Below are positions 9,219-16,883 of a stretch of 64,000 nucleotides of DNA, piece after piece. Both the position numbers and the translations under genes were made by a program. Numbering within the stretch: position 1 is the first letter of the stretch; every line of letters begins with the position of its first letter. The DNA lies in contig CAMVDX010000003.1 in NCBI GenBank assembly GCA_947166355.1, positions 143,675 to 207,674 of the forward strand, written 5' to 3'. The stretch comes from an uncultured Treponema sp. Lineage in GTDB: Bacteria; Spirochaetota; Spirochaetia; Treponematales; Treponemataceae. The notes under the pieces were generated by a model, which did no database searches, had not been told where the DNA came from, and saw only the letters and a list, made by a program, of their open reading frames with translations.

Positions 9219-9890
9219 ATGAAAGCACTCGTTATTTCAGATAGAACAGAAATAATAGATTTTGTAACTCCCCTGTTAAAAGAAAAAGGCTTTGATTTAA
9301 TTCATTACAGATGGATTATCAAAGCTCTGGATAATATTGAAGAGATTCAGCCTGATATAATTGTACTTAGTGCTGGTGAATATCCACGACATTGGAAAAC
9401 TCTTGCAGGCTTTGTTCAGAGTGGAATCGGTGGTAATGATGTAAAAGTTTATCTTTATGAGACTTCTCCACTTTCAGAAGATGATGAGAAAAAGGCTGAA
9501 GATCTTGGAGTAATTTCATTTGTCGAAGGATTTCAAAAAGATTATGATTCTAAAGCTGTTAATAAAGCTGCTGAAAAATCAGTAGTAATAGAGACAATAG
9601 AAAAGCAGTCTGATATTTCTGATGCATTAGATGAAGAAGATGATGAAATCATAGATGAACGTTTATATACAAATGTTGAAATTGCCTATAATGAACCGCT
9701 TGGAATTATTCATTTTGGTACAGGCAGATATTATGAAGATGAAAAAATTATTGAACTTGAATCTAAGCTAACTAACGGTAGTTTGTTAAAATATATAAGT
9801 CTTTTTGATGGTAATAACGTTATTTCTTTTTCTGGAACAGTTGAAAATATTGTTGACGGACTTGCAAGTATAAAGGTATGTGAATTATGA
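9219..9890 (+). CDS. Receiver-like (CheY-fold) domain protein
   Basis: A 223-residue cytoplasmic protein. Residues 1-105 have a response-regulator-like pattern (MKALVISDRTEIIDFVTPLL, then PDIIVLSAGEYP), but the normal phosphoacceptor aspartate and lysine are not evident, so this is probably a degenerate receiver. An acidic linker (DEEDDEIIDE) leads to a C-terminal beta-rich domain of about 75 residues. It lies 23 bp after the exported protein and overlaps the next gene by four bases (ATGA), so the three are probably an operon. A signalling or regulatory role is inferred from fold resemblance only. Confidence 0.5.
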   Translation: MKALVISDRTEIIDFVTPLLKEKGFDLIHYRWIIKALDNIEEIQPDIIVLSAGEYPRHWKTLAGFVQSGIGGNDVKVYLYETSPLSEDDEKKAEDLGVISFVEGFQKDYDSKAVNKAAEKSVVIETIEKQSDISDALDEEDDEIIDERLYTNVEIAYNEPLGIIHFGTGRYYEDEKIIELESKLTNGSLLKYISLFDGNNVISFSGTVENIVDGLASIKVCEL

Positions 9891-10300
9891 AAAAGAAAAA
9901 GACTAAAGAAGCAAAATTTTTCTGTGAAAGCTGTGGCTCAGAAGTTCCTCGTAATTCCAGAACCTGCCCTACCTGCGGTAAATTTTTTGCCTCTGTAAGA
10001 TGTCCTCAATGTGGCAGAATTGGAAGTAATGAAGATTTTATAAACGGCTGTCCTACCTGCGGCTATGCAGTAAATCCTGATGATGGATTTGGCCATCATG
10101 GTTCAGGGATTTATAATAATTCAAATGGAAACGGAAGCTTAAAAGCAAGATATGGTGTAAAAGGACTTCTTGGAATTGGAAGAAATAACTCAGGAAATAT
10201 TAGCGGGAGATATGTTGAATCAAGTCTTCCGTGGTGGGTTTATCTGGTTTCAATTCTGATTCTGTTAATTCTTGTAATCGGACTGTACAGCTGTTTGTAA
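9887..10300 (+). CDS. Zinc-ribbon membrane protein
   Basis: A 137-residue protein with three CxxC knuckle pairs at the N-terminus (CESC, CPTC, CPQC, CPTC between residues 13 and 65), making one or two zinc ribbons. A glycine/asparagine-rich linker follows, then one C-terminal transmembrane helix (WWVYLVSILILLILVIGLYS). Its start codon overlaps the stop of the receiver-like gene, so translation is probably coupled. The topology places the zinc ribbons in the cytoplasm with a tail anchor. Function unknown. Confidence 0.7.
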   Translation: MKKKKTKEAKFFCESCGSEVPRNSRTCPTCGKFFASVRCPQCGRIGSNEDFINGCPTCGYAVNPDDGFGHHGSGIYNNSNGNGSLKARYGVKGLLGIGRNNSGNISGRYVESSLPWWVYLVSILILLILVIGLYSCL

Positions 10301-10375
10301 ATGGATTGCTTCGTCGCTTCGTTCCTCGCAATGACGATATAGTTGTCATTGCGAGTCGAAGGTGAATCAATCCAT
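10301..10375. repeat. Paired palindromic repeat, family A
   Basis: Two inverted copies of the ATTGCTTCG..CTCGCAATGAC element face each other directly after the stop codon at 10300 (ATGGATTG at one end, CAATCCAT at the other). They can form a long hairpin and may serve as a transcription terminator. Confidence 0.8.
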
Positions 10376-10422
10376 ATATTGACTAAGAGGTCGGTTTTCA
10401 TTAATATTAAATAACATTTTTA

Positions 10423-10506
10423 GCCCGGATGGTGGAATTGGTAGACACGCTTGGTTCAGGTCCAAGTGTCCTTACGGACATAGGAGTTCAAGTCTCCTTT
10501 CGGGTA
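10423..10506 (+). tRNA. tRNA-Leu (anticodon CAG)
   Basis: This 84-nt class II tRNA has an acceptor stem GCCCGGA pairing with TTCGGGT, a D arm containing TGGTAGACA, anticodon stem CTTGG/CCAAG with loop TTCAGGT (anticodon CAG), a long variable arm (TGTCCTTACGGACA) and a T arm AGGAG-TTCAAGT-CTCCT. The discriminator is A at 10506, and the 3' CCA is not encoded. Its last 51 bases are also the antisense of the end of the RluA-family gene at 10456-11268. Confidence 0.95.
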
Positions 10507-11268
10507 CTCAAAAGAAATTCTAGTTGCAGAAAACAAAAGGTTTTCTGCTTTTTTTATGCCTGAATTTGAATTATAAAGTAAGTCACCCCTAACAGGAAGC
10601 CCAGCCCAGGCTAAATGACAGCGAACCTGATGCCTGTAGCCTTCTGTGATTTTACATTCCACAAAAACAGTTTTCTTATCATCACTGATTTTTGTTATTG
10701 AAATACTGGTTGTGTAAAGCTTTTGTTTTCCGAGTTTTGAAAGTGCTGCTTTACCGGATTCTTCTGTTACCGGACGGACTTCTTTGCGACCTTCTCCATA
10801 GGGGCGAAAGAAGGATGTTAATGAAATGGTTTGCTTCGTCGCTTGCACTCCTCGCAATGACAAGTCTTTTTGTACTCGCAATGATAAATCTTTTTTTACT
10901 TGCAAAGGAAGTGGAGGAAAACCTCCGAGTTCTTTAGCATTTTCGCTCAGTATGTCACATTCAGCTTCATAATATTTTATAAAGCGCCCTTCTCTTTGTT
11001 CTAAAGATAAAAAATCATAACAATCCTGAGTTGCGGCTATTACCATAAGGCCGTCAGTTGCAGTGTCCAGACGATGAAGCAATCCGTATTCAATTTCTTT
11101 TTTTCCGTGTACATTTTTAAGTTCTGGAAATAATTCAACAGCCTGTGAAAGTGCATTATCAGAAGAGTCAGCTTCCAGAGGTGCTGAAGCAAGTCCTTTG
11201 GGCTTATAAATAACGAGAAATGGTTTTTCTGCTGTTGGTTTTTTAAGAATTTCTATTTGGGTTGCCAC
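10456..11268 (-). CDS. RluA-family pseudouridine synthase with repeat insertion
   Basis: This 270-residue enzyme would isomerise uridines in rRNA or tRNA. The catalytic motif is HRLDTATDG (residues 65-73, aspartate 68). GYRHQVRCHLAWAGLPVRGD is the other conserved block. There is no S4 domain, so it is the short RluA/RluC-like type. Residues about 122-149 (containing KDLSLR twice and RGVQATKQT) are the in-frame translation of palindromic repeat family A, inserted between two core segments. The last 17 codons overlap tRNA-Leu on the opposite strand. It follows the second synthase gene with a 16-bp overlap. The target nucleotide cannot be told from the sequence. Confidence 0.85.
   Translation of the reverse strand: MATQIEILKKPTAEKPFLVIYKPKGLASAPLEADSSDNALSQAVELFPELKNVHGKKEIEYGLLHRLDTATDGLMVIAATQDCYDFLSLEQREGRFIKYYEAECDILSENAKELGGFPPLPLQVKKDLSLRVQKDLSLRGVQATKQTISLTSFFRPYGEGRKEVRPVTEESGKAALSKLGKQKLYTTSISITKISDDKKTVFVECKITEGYRHQVRCHLAWAGLPVRGDLLYNSNSGIKKAENLLFSATRISFEYPKGDLNSYVRKDTWT
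10526..10555 (+). terminator. Rho-independent terminator of tRNA-Leu
   Basis: A GC/AT hairpin (GCAGAAAAC at 10526-10534, GTTTTCTGC at 10540-10548) is followed by a run of T. It lies inside the 3' coding end of the opposite-strand pseudouridine synthase gene. Confidence 0.8.
10822..10899. repeat. Family A palindromic repeat inside a coding region
   Basis: TTTGCTTCGTCGCTTGCACTCCTCGC-type sequence ending in AATGAC, followed by a second partial copy, is read through in frame by the synthase gene at 10456-11268. The same sequence occurs between genes elsewhere in the window. Confidence 0.75.
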
Positions 11269-12248
11269 GCCGCTACGCTCCTCGCAATGACGTCTCTTGA
11301 AAATTTTGCACGGAGTTTTTTTTCAATTTTCTGAAAACGACCTGGAACCCGTGTGCGGAAGGTTGTATATTCTTCTGTTCCCGGGAGTTTAATTTTGAGC
11401 TGAACAGAATGAAGCATAAGAGTTGCTTCAGGAAAATTTGAGTCAGGCTTATTGTAAATCTGGTCTCCAAGAATCGGGCAGCCGAGATATTTCATATGAA
11501 CGCGGATCTGATGGGTGCGCCCGGTTTTAAGACGAACTCGAATCAATGAATAATTTCCGTAACAGGCAATGCAGTGATAAAGTGTTCGGGCAAACTTACC
11601 GTCATCGGTTTCAGTCGAAGCTTTAAAGCGATGTCGGTTTTTAGGGTCTCGAATAATCTGCGTTCTGATATCACCTGTGCGCTGTTTTGGTCGGCCGCAG
11701 CAGATGCAGATGTATTCTTTTTGCAGAGATTTATCTTTAAATTGCTTTTGAAGAAATTCTTCACTGTCGCGGTTCTTTGCAGTTATGATTATTCCCGAGG
11801 TCTCCTTATCAAGCCGGTGCACAATTCCCGGCCGACGTCTCTCAAGAATTTCAGCAGCGCTCCCCTCCTTCAACTGTTCAACAGACTGTCTGCCCCAGTG
11901 ATATAAAAGTGCATTTACAAGCGTGCCGTTCCAGTTGCCGCAGGCAGGGTGCGTTACCATTCCCTGAGCTTTATTTACAACAGTAACATTATCATCTTCA
12001 TAAATAATATCGAGAGGAATATTTTCCGGATCAATGTTATCTGGAATATTGTCTTCCCACTGAATGTCAATCTGGTCTCCGGCTTTTACCTTTTGCGAAA
12101 GCTTAACTTTTTTGCCGTTTACAAGAATTTCATTTACACCGCTTTTAAGCTTAGAACGGTTCATTCCGTTTGGGAGAGAAGCAATGAATTTGTCGAGTCG
12201 CTGCTGGTCAGGAAAATCCTGCGGCACCTTTGCACTGAAAAACGGCAT
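11253..12248 (-). CDS. RluD-like pseudouridine synthase (S4 domain)
   Basis: A 331-residue pseudouridine synthase with an N-terminal S4 RNA-binding domain (residues about 14-60, RLDKFIASLP..ILVNGKKV) and the RluA catalytic domain. The catalytic motif is GIVHRLDKETSG (residues 141-152, aspartate 147), and the closing motif is GRTHQIRVHMKYLGCPILGD. These are the marks of RluC/RluD enzymes that modify 23S rRNA. The last ten or so residues (VIARSVAAWQPK) are the translation of a family A palindromic repeat, so the gene was extended by the repeat. The start overlaps the stop of the upstream gene (TAATG). Confidence 0.9.
   Translation of the reverse strand: MPFFSAKVPQDFPDQQRLDKFIASLPNGMNRSKLKSGVNEILVNGKKVKLSQKVKAGDQIDIQWEDNIPDNIDPENIPLDIIYEDDNVTVVNKAQGMVTHPACGNWNGTLVNALLYHWGRQSVEQLKEGSAAEILERRRPGIVHRLDKETSGIIITAKNRDSEEFLQKQFKDKSLQKEYICICCGRPKQRTGDIRTQIIRDPKNRHRFKASTETDDGKFARTLYHCIACYGNYSLIRVRLKTGRTHQIRVHMKYLGCPILGDQIYNKPDSNFPEATLMLHSVQLKIKLPGTEEYTTFRTRVPGRFQKIEKKLRAKFSRDVIARSVAAWQPK
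11261..11293. repeat. Family A palindromic repeat at a gene junction
   Basis: GCCACGCCGCTACGCTCC followed by TCGCAATGACG covers the C-terminus of the RluD-like gene and the first codons of the next gene on the same strand. Confidence 0.7.
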
Positions 12249-12766
12249 TATTCTTCAATCTCCTCAATCGGTTCTTCCTGGTCAGTTTTCTTTTGAGGCA
12301 GAGGCAATTCAATTGCATCAGGATCTTCGGAAATCGGATAAATTGAAATATCATCATAAGTCTTTTGTTTTGCACGTTTTTTTTTGTTGGAGCGTTTAAC
12401 AATCTGAACTATTAAATCAGTAAGACCGATTCCTGTTGAGATGCAGACCGAAGTTACGATAATTCCAAGCTGTTCATTTTGATTAAAATTTGATTTTGAA
12501 AAAATATCAGGCTTATAGGCAGAATCAAAATCATGCTTTATATAACGGTAAGTTGAATAGCCGAGCGTTGTATCAAGGGTAACAAAAGGAAGTGAACCCA
12601 AGGTAATAATTTCAAAACGGCGTAAATCTTTTATAGACTGCGGAAGTTCATCATTATCATAAGGCTTAGGTGTAGTATCTTTTTTTTCCTGAGAAAAGGC
12701 AGGTACACTAAAATTAATCAAAAATGAGAATAAAAGGATTTTTGCAGTTAGACGATTTTTTTTCAT
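12248..12766 (-). CDS. Exported hypothetical protein with one membrane segment
   Basis: A 172-residue protein with a signal peptide (LTAKILLFSFLINFSVPAFS) and a possible second hydrophobic stretch near residues 105-125 (LGIIVTSVCISTGIGLTDLIVQIV). A basic stretch (KRSNKKKRAKQK) and an acidic C-terminus (EEPIEEIEE) follow. It was not recognised as a known family. It is sandwiched between yggS and the RluD-like gene with overlapping stop/start codons at both ends, so it is a member of the minus-strand operon that starts at rsmA. Confidence 0.55.
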   Translation of the reverse strand: MKKNRLTAKILLFSFLINFSVPAFSQEKKDTTPKPYDNDELPQSIKDLRRFEIITLGSLPFVTLDTTLGYSTYRYIKHDFDSAYKPDIFSKSNFNQNEQLGIIVTSVCISTGIGLTDLIVQIVKRSNKKKRAKQKTYDDISIYPISEDPDAIELPLPQKKTDQEEPIEEIEE

Positions 12767-13506
12767 TTAGTATAATCCCGTTCTCCAAAAATTGCAGTTC
12801 CAACTCTTACGAGAGTTGAGCCTTCTTCAATTGCAATTTCAAAGTCGCCCGACATTCCCATAGAAAGCTCTGTAAGCGGTAGTGAGGGAAACTGAGAACG
12901 AAGCTTTTGAGAAAGTTCGCGTAAGGTTGAAAAAGATTTTCTGATTAATTTTTCATCATCAGTAAACGGCGCCATTGTCATAAAGCCGTCTGGTATAATA
13001 TGAGGAAAAGCTCCTTCGGCACATTCTTTAATTGATTCAATTAAAGCTTCCTCTGTTGTATAACCGGATTTTGAATCTTCACCGGTATGAACTTCGAAAA
13101 GGATTTTGATTCTGCGGTCAAGCTTTGCGCACTGTTTTTCAATTTCGCGGAGTAAGTCAAGGCGGTCTACAGATTGAATGCAGTCTGCAAATTCGACAGC
13201 TTTTTTGACCTTGTTAGATTGAAGCTGGCCAATCATGTGAACTGAGAGCTCGGGGTGTTGTGCGATAAGCGGAGGAAATTTTTCTGATGCTTCCTGAACA
13301 CGATTTTCGCCAAATAAAAGTTGGCCTGCATTAAAGGCTTCAACTACAGCCTCAGCCGGATGAAACTTACTAACGGCCATTAGTTTAACAGAACCGGGAG
13401 TTCTGCCTGACTTTTTTTCTGCTTCTGAAATTCTGTTTCTGATAAGCTCGAGATTTTCTTTTATGCTGATTTTTTCACCGATACTTCCGCTCATATTTTC
13501 GTTCAT
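12763..13506 (-). CDS. YggS/PROSC-family pyridoxal-phosphate homeostasis protein
   Basis: A 247-residue PLP-binding protein of the YggS/PLPBP family, which carries PLP without a known reaction and keeps B6 and amino-acid pools in balance. Visible are the PLP-lysine region KLMAVSKFHP (about residues 41-50), LLFGENRVQE, HMIGQLQSNK, and SMGMSGDFEIAIEEGSTLVRVGTAIFG near the C-terminus, all in family order. Length is typical (about 230-250). It overlaps both neighbours by four bases (ATGA type). Confidence 0.93.
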   Translation of the reverse strand: MNENMSGSIGEKISIKENLELIRNRISEAEKKSGRTPGSVKLMAVSKFHPAEAVVEAFNAGQLLFGENRVQEASEKFPPLIAQHPELSVHMIGQLQSNKVKKAVEFADCIQSVDRLDLLREIEKQCAKLDRRIKILFEVHTGEDSKSGYTTEEALIESIKECAEGAFPHIIPDGFMTMAPFTDDEKLIRKSFSTLRELSQKLRSQFPSLPLTELSMGMSGDFEIAIEEGSTLVRVGTAIFGERDYTK

Positions 13507-14363
13507 TTTGAATCCTCAATTACATCAGAAAGTTTTAATAGCTCTGGCAAGGTCAGGACTTCTGCCCTCTTCATAATATCAATTCCGGCTTTTTCAAGAC
13601 AGGCTACGGCAAGGTCGTTATTTTTAAGAAATTGTGAAAGATTGTTGCGCACGGTTTTTCTGCGTGAACTGAAAAGAGCTCTCTGCATTTTTATAAAAAG
13701 CTCGGGATTTTTACAGCATGGAAACTCTGCTTTTTTTGTAAACACAACAGCACGGGAGTCAACATTCGGTTTTGGCCAGAAATTACCGCCTGCCAAATCA
13801 AGCAGAGGCTTTACATCATAAGCCCACTGACATAAGGCAGAAAATGAAGAGTAATCAGCAGTGCCAGGCTTTGCACACATGCGCTGTGCGACTTCTTTTT
13901 GTACTGTAAAAACACAACGATCAAAACGAACGTTATTTTCGATTGTATCAGCAATGATTGTTGCAGCAATATTATAAGGAAGGTTACCGAAAAATCTGTC
14001 GGGCTTTCCTGCAGACTTAAACTGATTCTTCCAGGTTTTCATGACATCACCTTCAACAATTCTGAAAGTACCCTTATTACTGAAGTCTTCAAAAAATCCG
14101 CTTATCAAAGAAGCAAAGCCGCGGTCAATTTCAAAAACCGTTAGGTCTGCCCCGCGTTCAAGAATTGTACTTGTCATTGCACCAAGACCTGGTCCTACTT
14201 CCCAAACCTTCATTCCTTCTGACAATTCAAGGGCATCTACAAGACGGCGGCGTGCATCTTCGTTTATCAGAAAATTCTGACCGAATTTTTTCTGCATTGA
14301 AAAGCCGTTTACGTCGAGAACCTGTTTTAATTCAGCCGGTGAATTATAGTCGGGATGCTTCAA
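13503..14363 (-). CDS. rsmA: 16S rRNA dimethyladenosine transferase RsmA (KsgA)
   Basis: A 286-residue SAM-dependent enzyme that dimethylates two adjacent adenines in the terminal hairpin of 16S rRNA during small-subunit maturation. Motifs in order: KKFGQNFL near residue 25, the SAM-binding VWEVGPGLGAMT, VFEIDRG, and the catalytic FGNLPYNIA, followed by the C-terminal RRKTVRNNL helix region. Length matches the family. It is the first gene of a run of coupled genes ending with the RluA-family synthase at 10456. Confidence 0.95.
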   Translation of the reverse strand: MKHPDYNSPAELKQVLDVNGFSMQKKFGQNFLINEDARRRLVDALELSEGMKVWEVGPGLGAMTSTILERGADLTVFEIDRGFASLISGFFEDFSNKGTFRIVEGDVMKTWKNQFKSAGKPDRFFGNLPYNIAATIIADTIENNVRFDRCVFTVQKEVAQRMCAKPGTADYSSFSALCQWAYDVKPLLDLAGGNFWPKPNVDSRAVVFTKKAEFPCCKNPELFIKMQRALFSSRRKTVRNNLSQFLKNNDLAVACLEKAGIDIMKRAEVLTLPELLKLSDVIEDSK

Positions 14364-14386
14364 TTTTTTACTCCATTTTTGAATTA

Positions 14387-15655
14387 CTATAAATGAAAGT
14401 TTGGTACAAGTGAAAATAGCTTCACAAGTCTGTTGATTATAGTATACTGAAAATTTATAAAAATTCCACTAGGTATTGCAAGTACGGGAAATATAAGGCT
14501 TATGAAGATTAACAGAAGACCGCTGTAGATAAAAACTGTAACTAAGGGGGAAACAATTACGGAAGAAATAATTCCAATCGGACAGAAAGATCCGAAAATT
14601 TTGAGGGAAACAGGCGCTGTAAAGGTTTGTGCGCCCGTAGCAGCTGAAAGAGATGATGCAATTCGTTTAGGCATAAGCTTAGTCCAGAAACGACTGAAAA
14701 TACGGCCTGTAAGGAGAATGCCTGTAAGTGCACCATAAGAAAGAATAAAACCTGCATTTTGAATATCCTGTGGACATAGAGCACTCTGAAAAAGAAATGA
14801 AAAACTGAGAATTGAAAGCATGTCAGGTTTTTCAGTTCCGGCAATCGTAGCGCATAGAGTAAGCATTGCACAGATAAATGCTCTTGTAAGAGAGGGAGAA
14901 AAGCCTGCAAACCATACAAAAACAATAAGTGTTATAATTCTAAGAATGAAAGTAAATTTTTTTACGCCGGCCCTATTTCCAAAAAATATTGCAATTGCAG
15001 AAAACATAGAAAGATGCATTCCTGAAAGAGCCAGAATATGCGAAAGGCCTGCGAGCCGGAATGCATCAGCTGTTTCTTGAGAAGTGTATTCGCGCGAGCC
15101 GCAAAGTAAAGCAAGAAGAAGTCCTCCTGCTTCTCCCCAGCCAAACATAAGTCTTTTAAAATGAAGCCGCCAAAGCGCACGGAATCGGCTAAGTCTGCCA
15201 ATAAAAGATGAAGCCCAGAATGCATTTTTACATTCTGTAATATAAAAGCCGCTTTCTGTATTTTTTCCCTTAAACACATAACGGCCACCTGTTTCATAAA
15301 GATAAGCTCCTCCCTTTGCTCGACTTGAAGATGAGAGCTTACCGGGTGAATATGCTTCGGCAAGTTCGGCAGGAATCATGATTTTCAATCTTCCTGAGGC
15401 AGATGAGCGGACAGCCCTTTTATCTGCAACCGTTTCAAGCTGGAACATAGCACTGTAGTATTTACCGTTTGTAGTTTTTGAAGGAGAAGAAAGAATTCTG
15501 CCTGAGACCTCAGAAAAATCTTTGGGAAGAATGAGGGCTTTTGGAGCCGTTCTGTCTGGAATTTTGAAAATACCGGAATAAAATACGAACAGACAGAATA
15601 ATGAAGATATAAAAACCGGTTTCTTAAAATAAGTTGTTAAATTGTTTATTGCCAT
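14387..15655 (-). CDS. ComEC/Rec2-family DNA uptake channel protein
   Basis: A 422-residue polytopic membrane protein. The ComEC competence domain is recognised by LLLALLCGSREYTS, then AFRLAGLSHILALSGMHLSM, followed by six or more hydrophobic helices. An N-terminal OB-like soluble segment (about residues 40-150) precedes them. The C-terminal metallo-beta-lactamase-like domain of full-length ComEC is missing, which is a short form seen in several spirochetes. It would carry single-stranded DNA across the inner membrane, but no other competence gene is nearby. The gene overlaps its upstream neighbour by ten bases. Confidence 0.85.
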   Translation of the reverse strand: MAINNLTTYFKKPVFISSLFCLFVFYSGIFKIPDRTAPKALILPKDFSEVSGRILSSPSKTTNGKYYSAMFQLETVADKRAVRSSASGRLKIMIPAELAEAYSPGKLSSSSRAKGGAYLYETGGRYVFKGKNTESGFYITECKNAFWASSFIGRLSRFRALWRLHFKRLMFGWGEAGGLLLALLCGSREYTSQETADAFRLAGLSHILALSGMHLSMFSAIAIFFGNRAGVKKFTFILRIITLIVFVWFAGFSPSLTRAFICAMLTLCATIAGTEKPDMLSILSFSFLFQSALCPQDIQNAGFILSYGALTGILLTGRIFSRFWTKLMPKRIASSLSAATGAQTFTAPVSLKIFGSFCPIGIISSVIVSPLVTVFIYSGLLLIFISLIFPVLAIPSGIFINFQYTIINRLVKLFSLVPNFHL

Positions 15656-16836
15656 CTTAGTCCTGACAGTGCATCCCGGGCAGCAGTCAGAACTGATTCA
15701 TCATAGTTCAAATAAGTTACAGCAAGCAGTGAATCAAATGCAGCCTTGTCGCCGATAGCACCTAAAGTTTTGATTACAGCCAGGGCAACTTCAGAAGAAA
15801 CCTGTTTTTCTGATTCTACCCGGCCATTCAATTCTTCAAGATAGCTGGTAAGCGGAGTAACTGCATCAAGAGGGGCAATATTTCTGAGAGACGAAATAAC
15901 GGTTGTGAACTGGTTTACATTCATATTTCCTTTTTCGTAGAATTTTTTAGAAAGATTGAAATATGAAAGCGCAAGCGTAGAAGCACGAGTCCATTTATTC
16001 GCATCCAGAATAGAAAGAGCGGTAAGCTGCATGTCTATACTACCAGCAGAAATTCCAGAAGAATTCTCTGTTATTAATATAGACTCATTTAACACATTTT
16101 CGGAAATCTCACAGAGATTTTTTTGCGAAATTTTTGAATTTTTTTGTACAAGGGCAAAGGTTGAGCTGATTTTCTGTATGTCCTGCCCTTTTATCAGGCT
16201 GATTACTTCATTCATGGCAGAAGGAATAAGAGCAATAGTTGCAGTTTCTATTTCTGAATAATAAGCCTGATATTTTCTGTCAGATAAAAATTTATAAAGG
16301 ATTGTAAAAGATTCGTTATCTCCGATTTCTGCAAGTGTGACAAGAATATTTTTAAAAACTCCCTGTTCAATTGAACCGTTTTCATTATTCTGCAGATAAA
16401 GATTCAGGGTTTTTGTAAAAGGCTGTACCGGAACAGAATCCTTGAGTGCAACAATTTTATTTAAGACTGCAATTTGAACAGTGCTGCTCTTATCAAACTG
16501 AGAAAAAAGATCAATTAAATTAAGGCTAAGCTCTGTTTTTTTTATTTCAGAATTTTTCTGGATTTTTTCAGGAGAAATGGAAAGAATTGCAGCTACTGCA
16601 AGTCCGTCAAGATCACGGTCTGTACCTAAAAGTATTTTATTTTCCAGACAGAATCTTATAGCCTGATTTGTAATCCATTCGGCTTCACTTTCTGAGGCCT
16701 CTCTTACAGCAGCGGTTTTATCTGTAATATTTCCTTTAATAAATTTTGAAGAGCTTTTTCCCAGATTGCTGTTAGTCTGTGCAAAGAGCATTAAAGTGGC
16801 TGTAGATAAAATTACAAAAATAAACTTACGTTTCAT
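15646..16836 (-). CDS. Exported HEAT-repeat protein
   Basis: A 396-residue protein with a signal peptide (FIFVILSTATLMLFAQ). The body is alpha-helical, built of HEAT/armadillo-like repeats such as AVLNKIVALKDSVPVQPF, NILVTLAEIGDNESFTILYKFL and AVIKTLGAIGDKAAFDSLL. Such solenoids are protein-binding scaffolds. Treponemes carry several periplasmic ones of unknown role. It overlaps the ComEC-like gene and follows the PilZ gene by 47 bp. Confidence 0.7.
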   Translation of the reverse strand: MKRKFIFVILSTATLMLFAQTNSNLGKSSSKFIKGNITDKTAAVREASESEAEWITNQAIRFCLENKILLGTDRDLDGLAVAAILSISPEKIQKNSEIKKTELSLNLIDLFSQFDKSSTVQIAVLNKIVALKDSVPVQPFTKTLNLYLQNNENGSIEQGVFKNILVTLAEIGDNESFTILYKFLSDRKYQAYYSEIETATIALIPSAMNEVISLIKGQDIQKISSTFALVQKNSKISQKNLCEISENVLNESILITENSSGISAGSIDMQLTALSILDANKWTRASTLALSYFNLSKKFYEKGNMNVNQFTTVISSLRNIAPLDAVTPLTSYLEELNGRVESEKQVSSEVALAVIKTLGAIGDKAAFDSLLAVTYLNYDESVLTAARDALSGLRWQ

Positions 16837-16883
16837 CCTGTTCCTCTTTCAATTAATTACTGAAAAACATTATATAACAAAAC

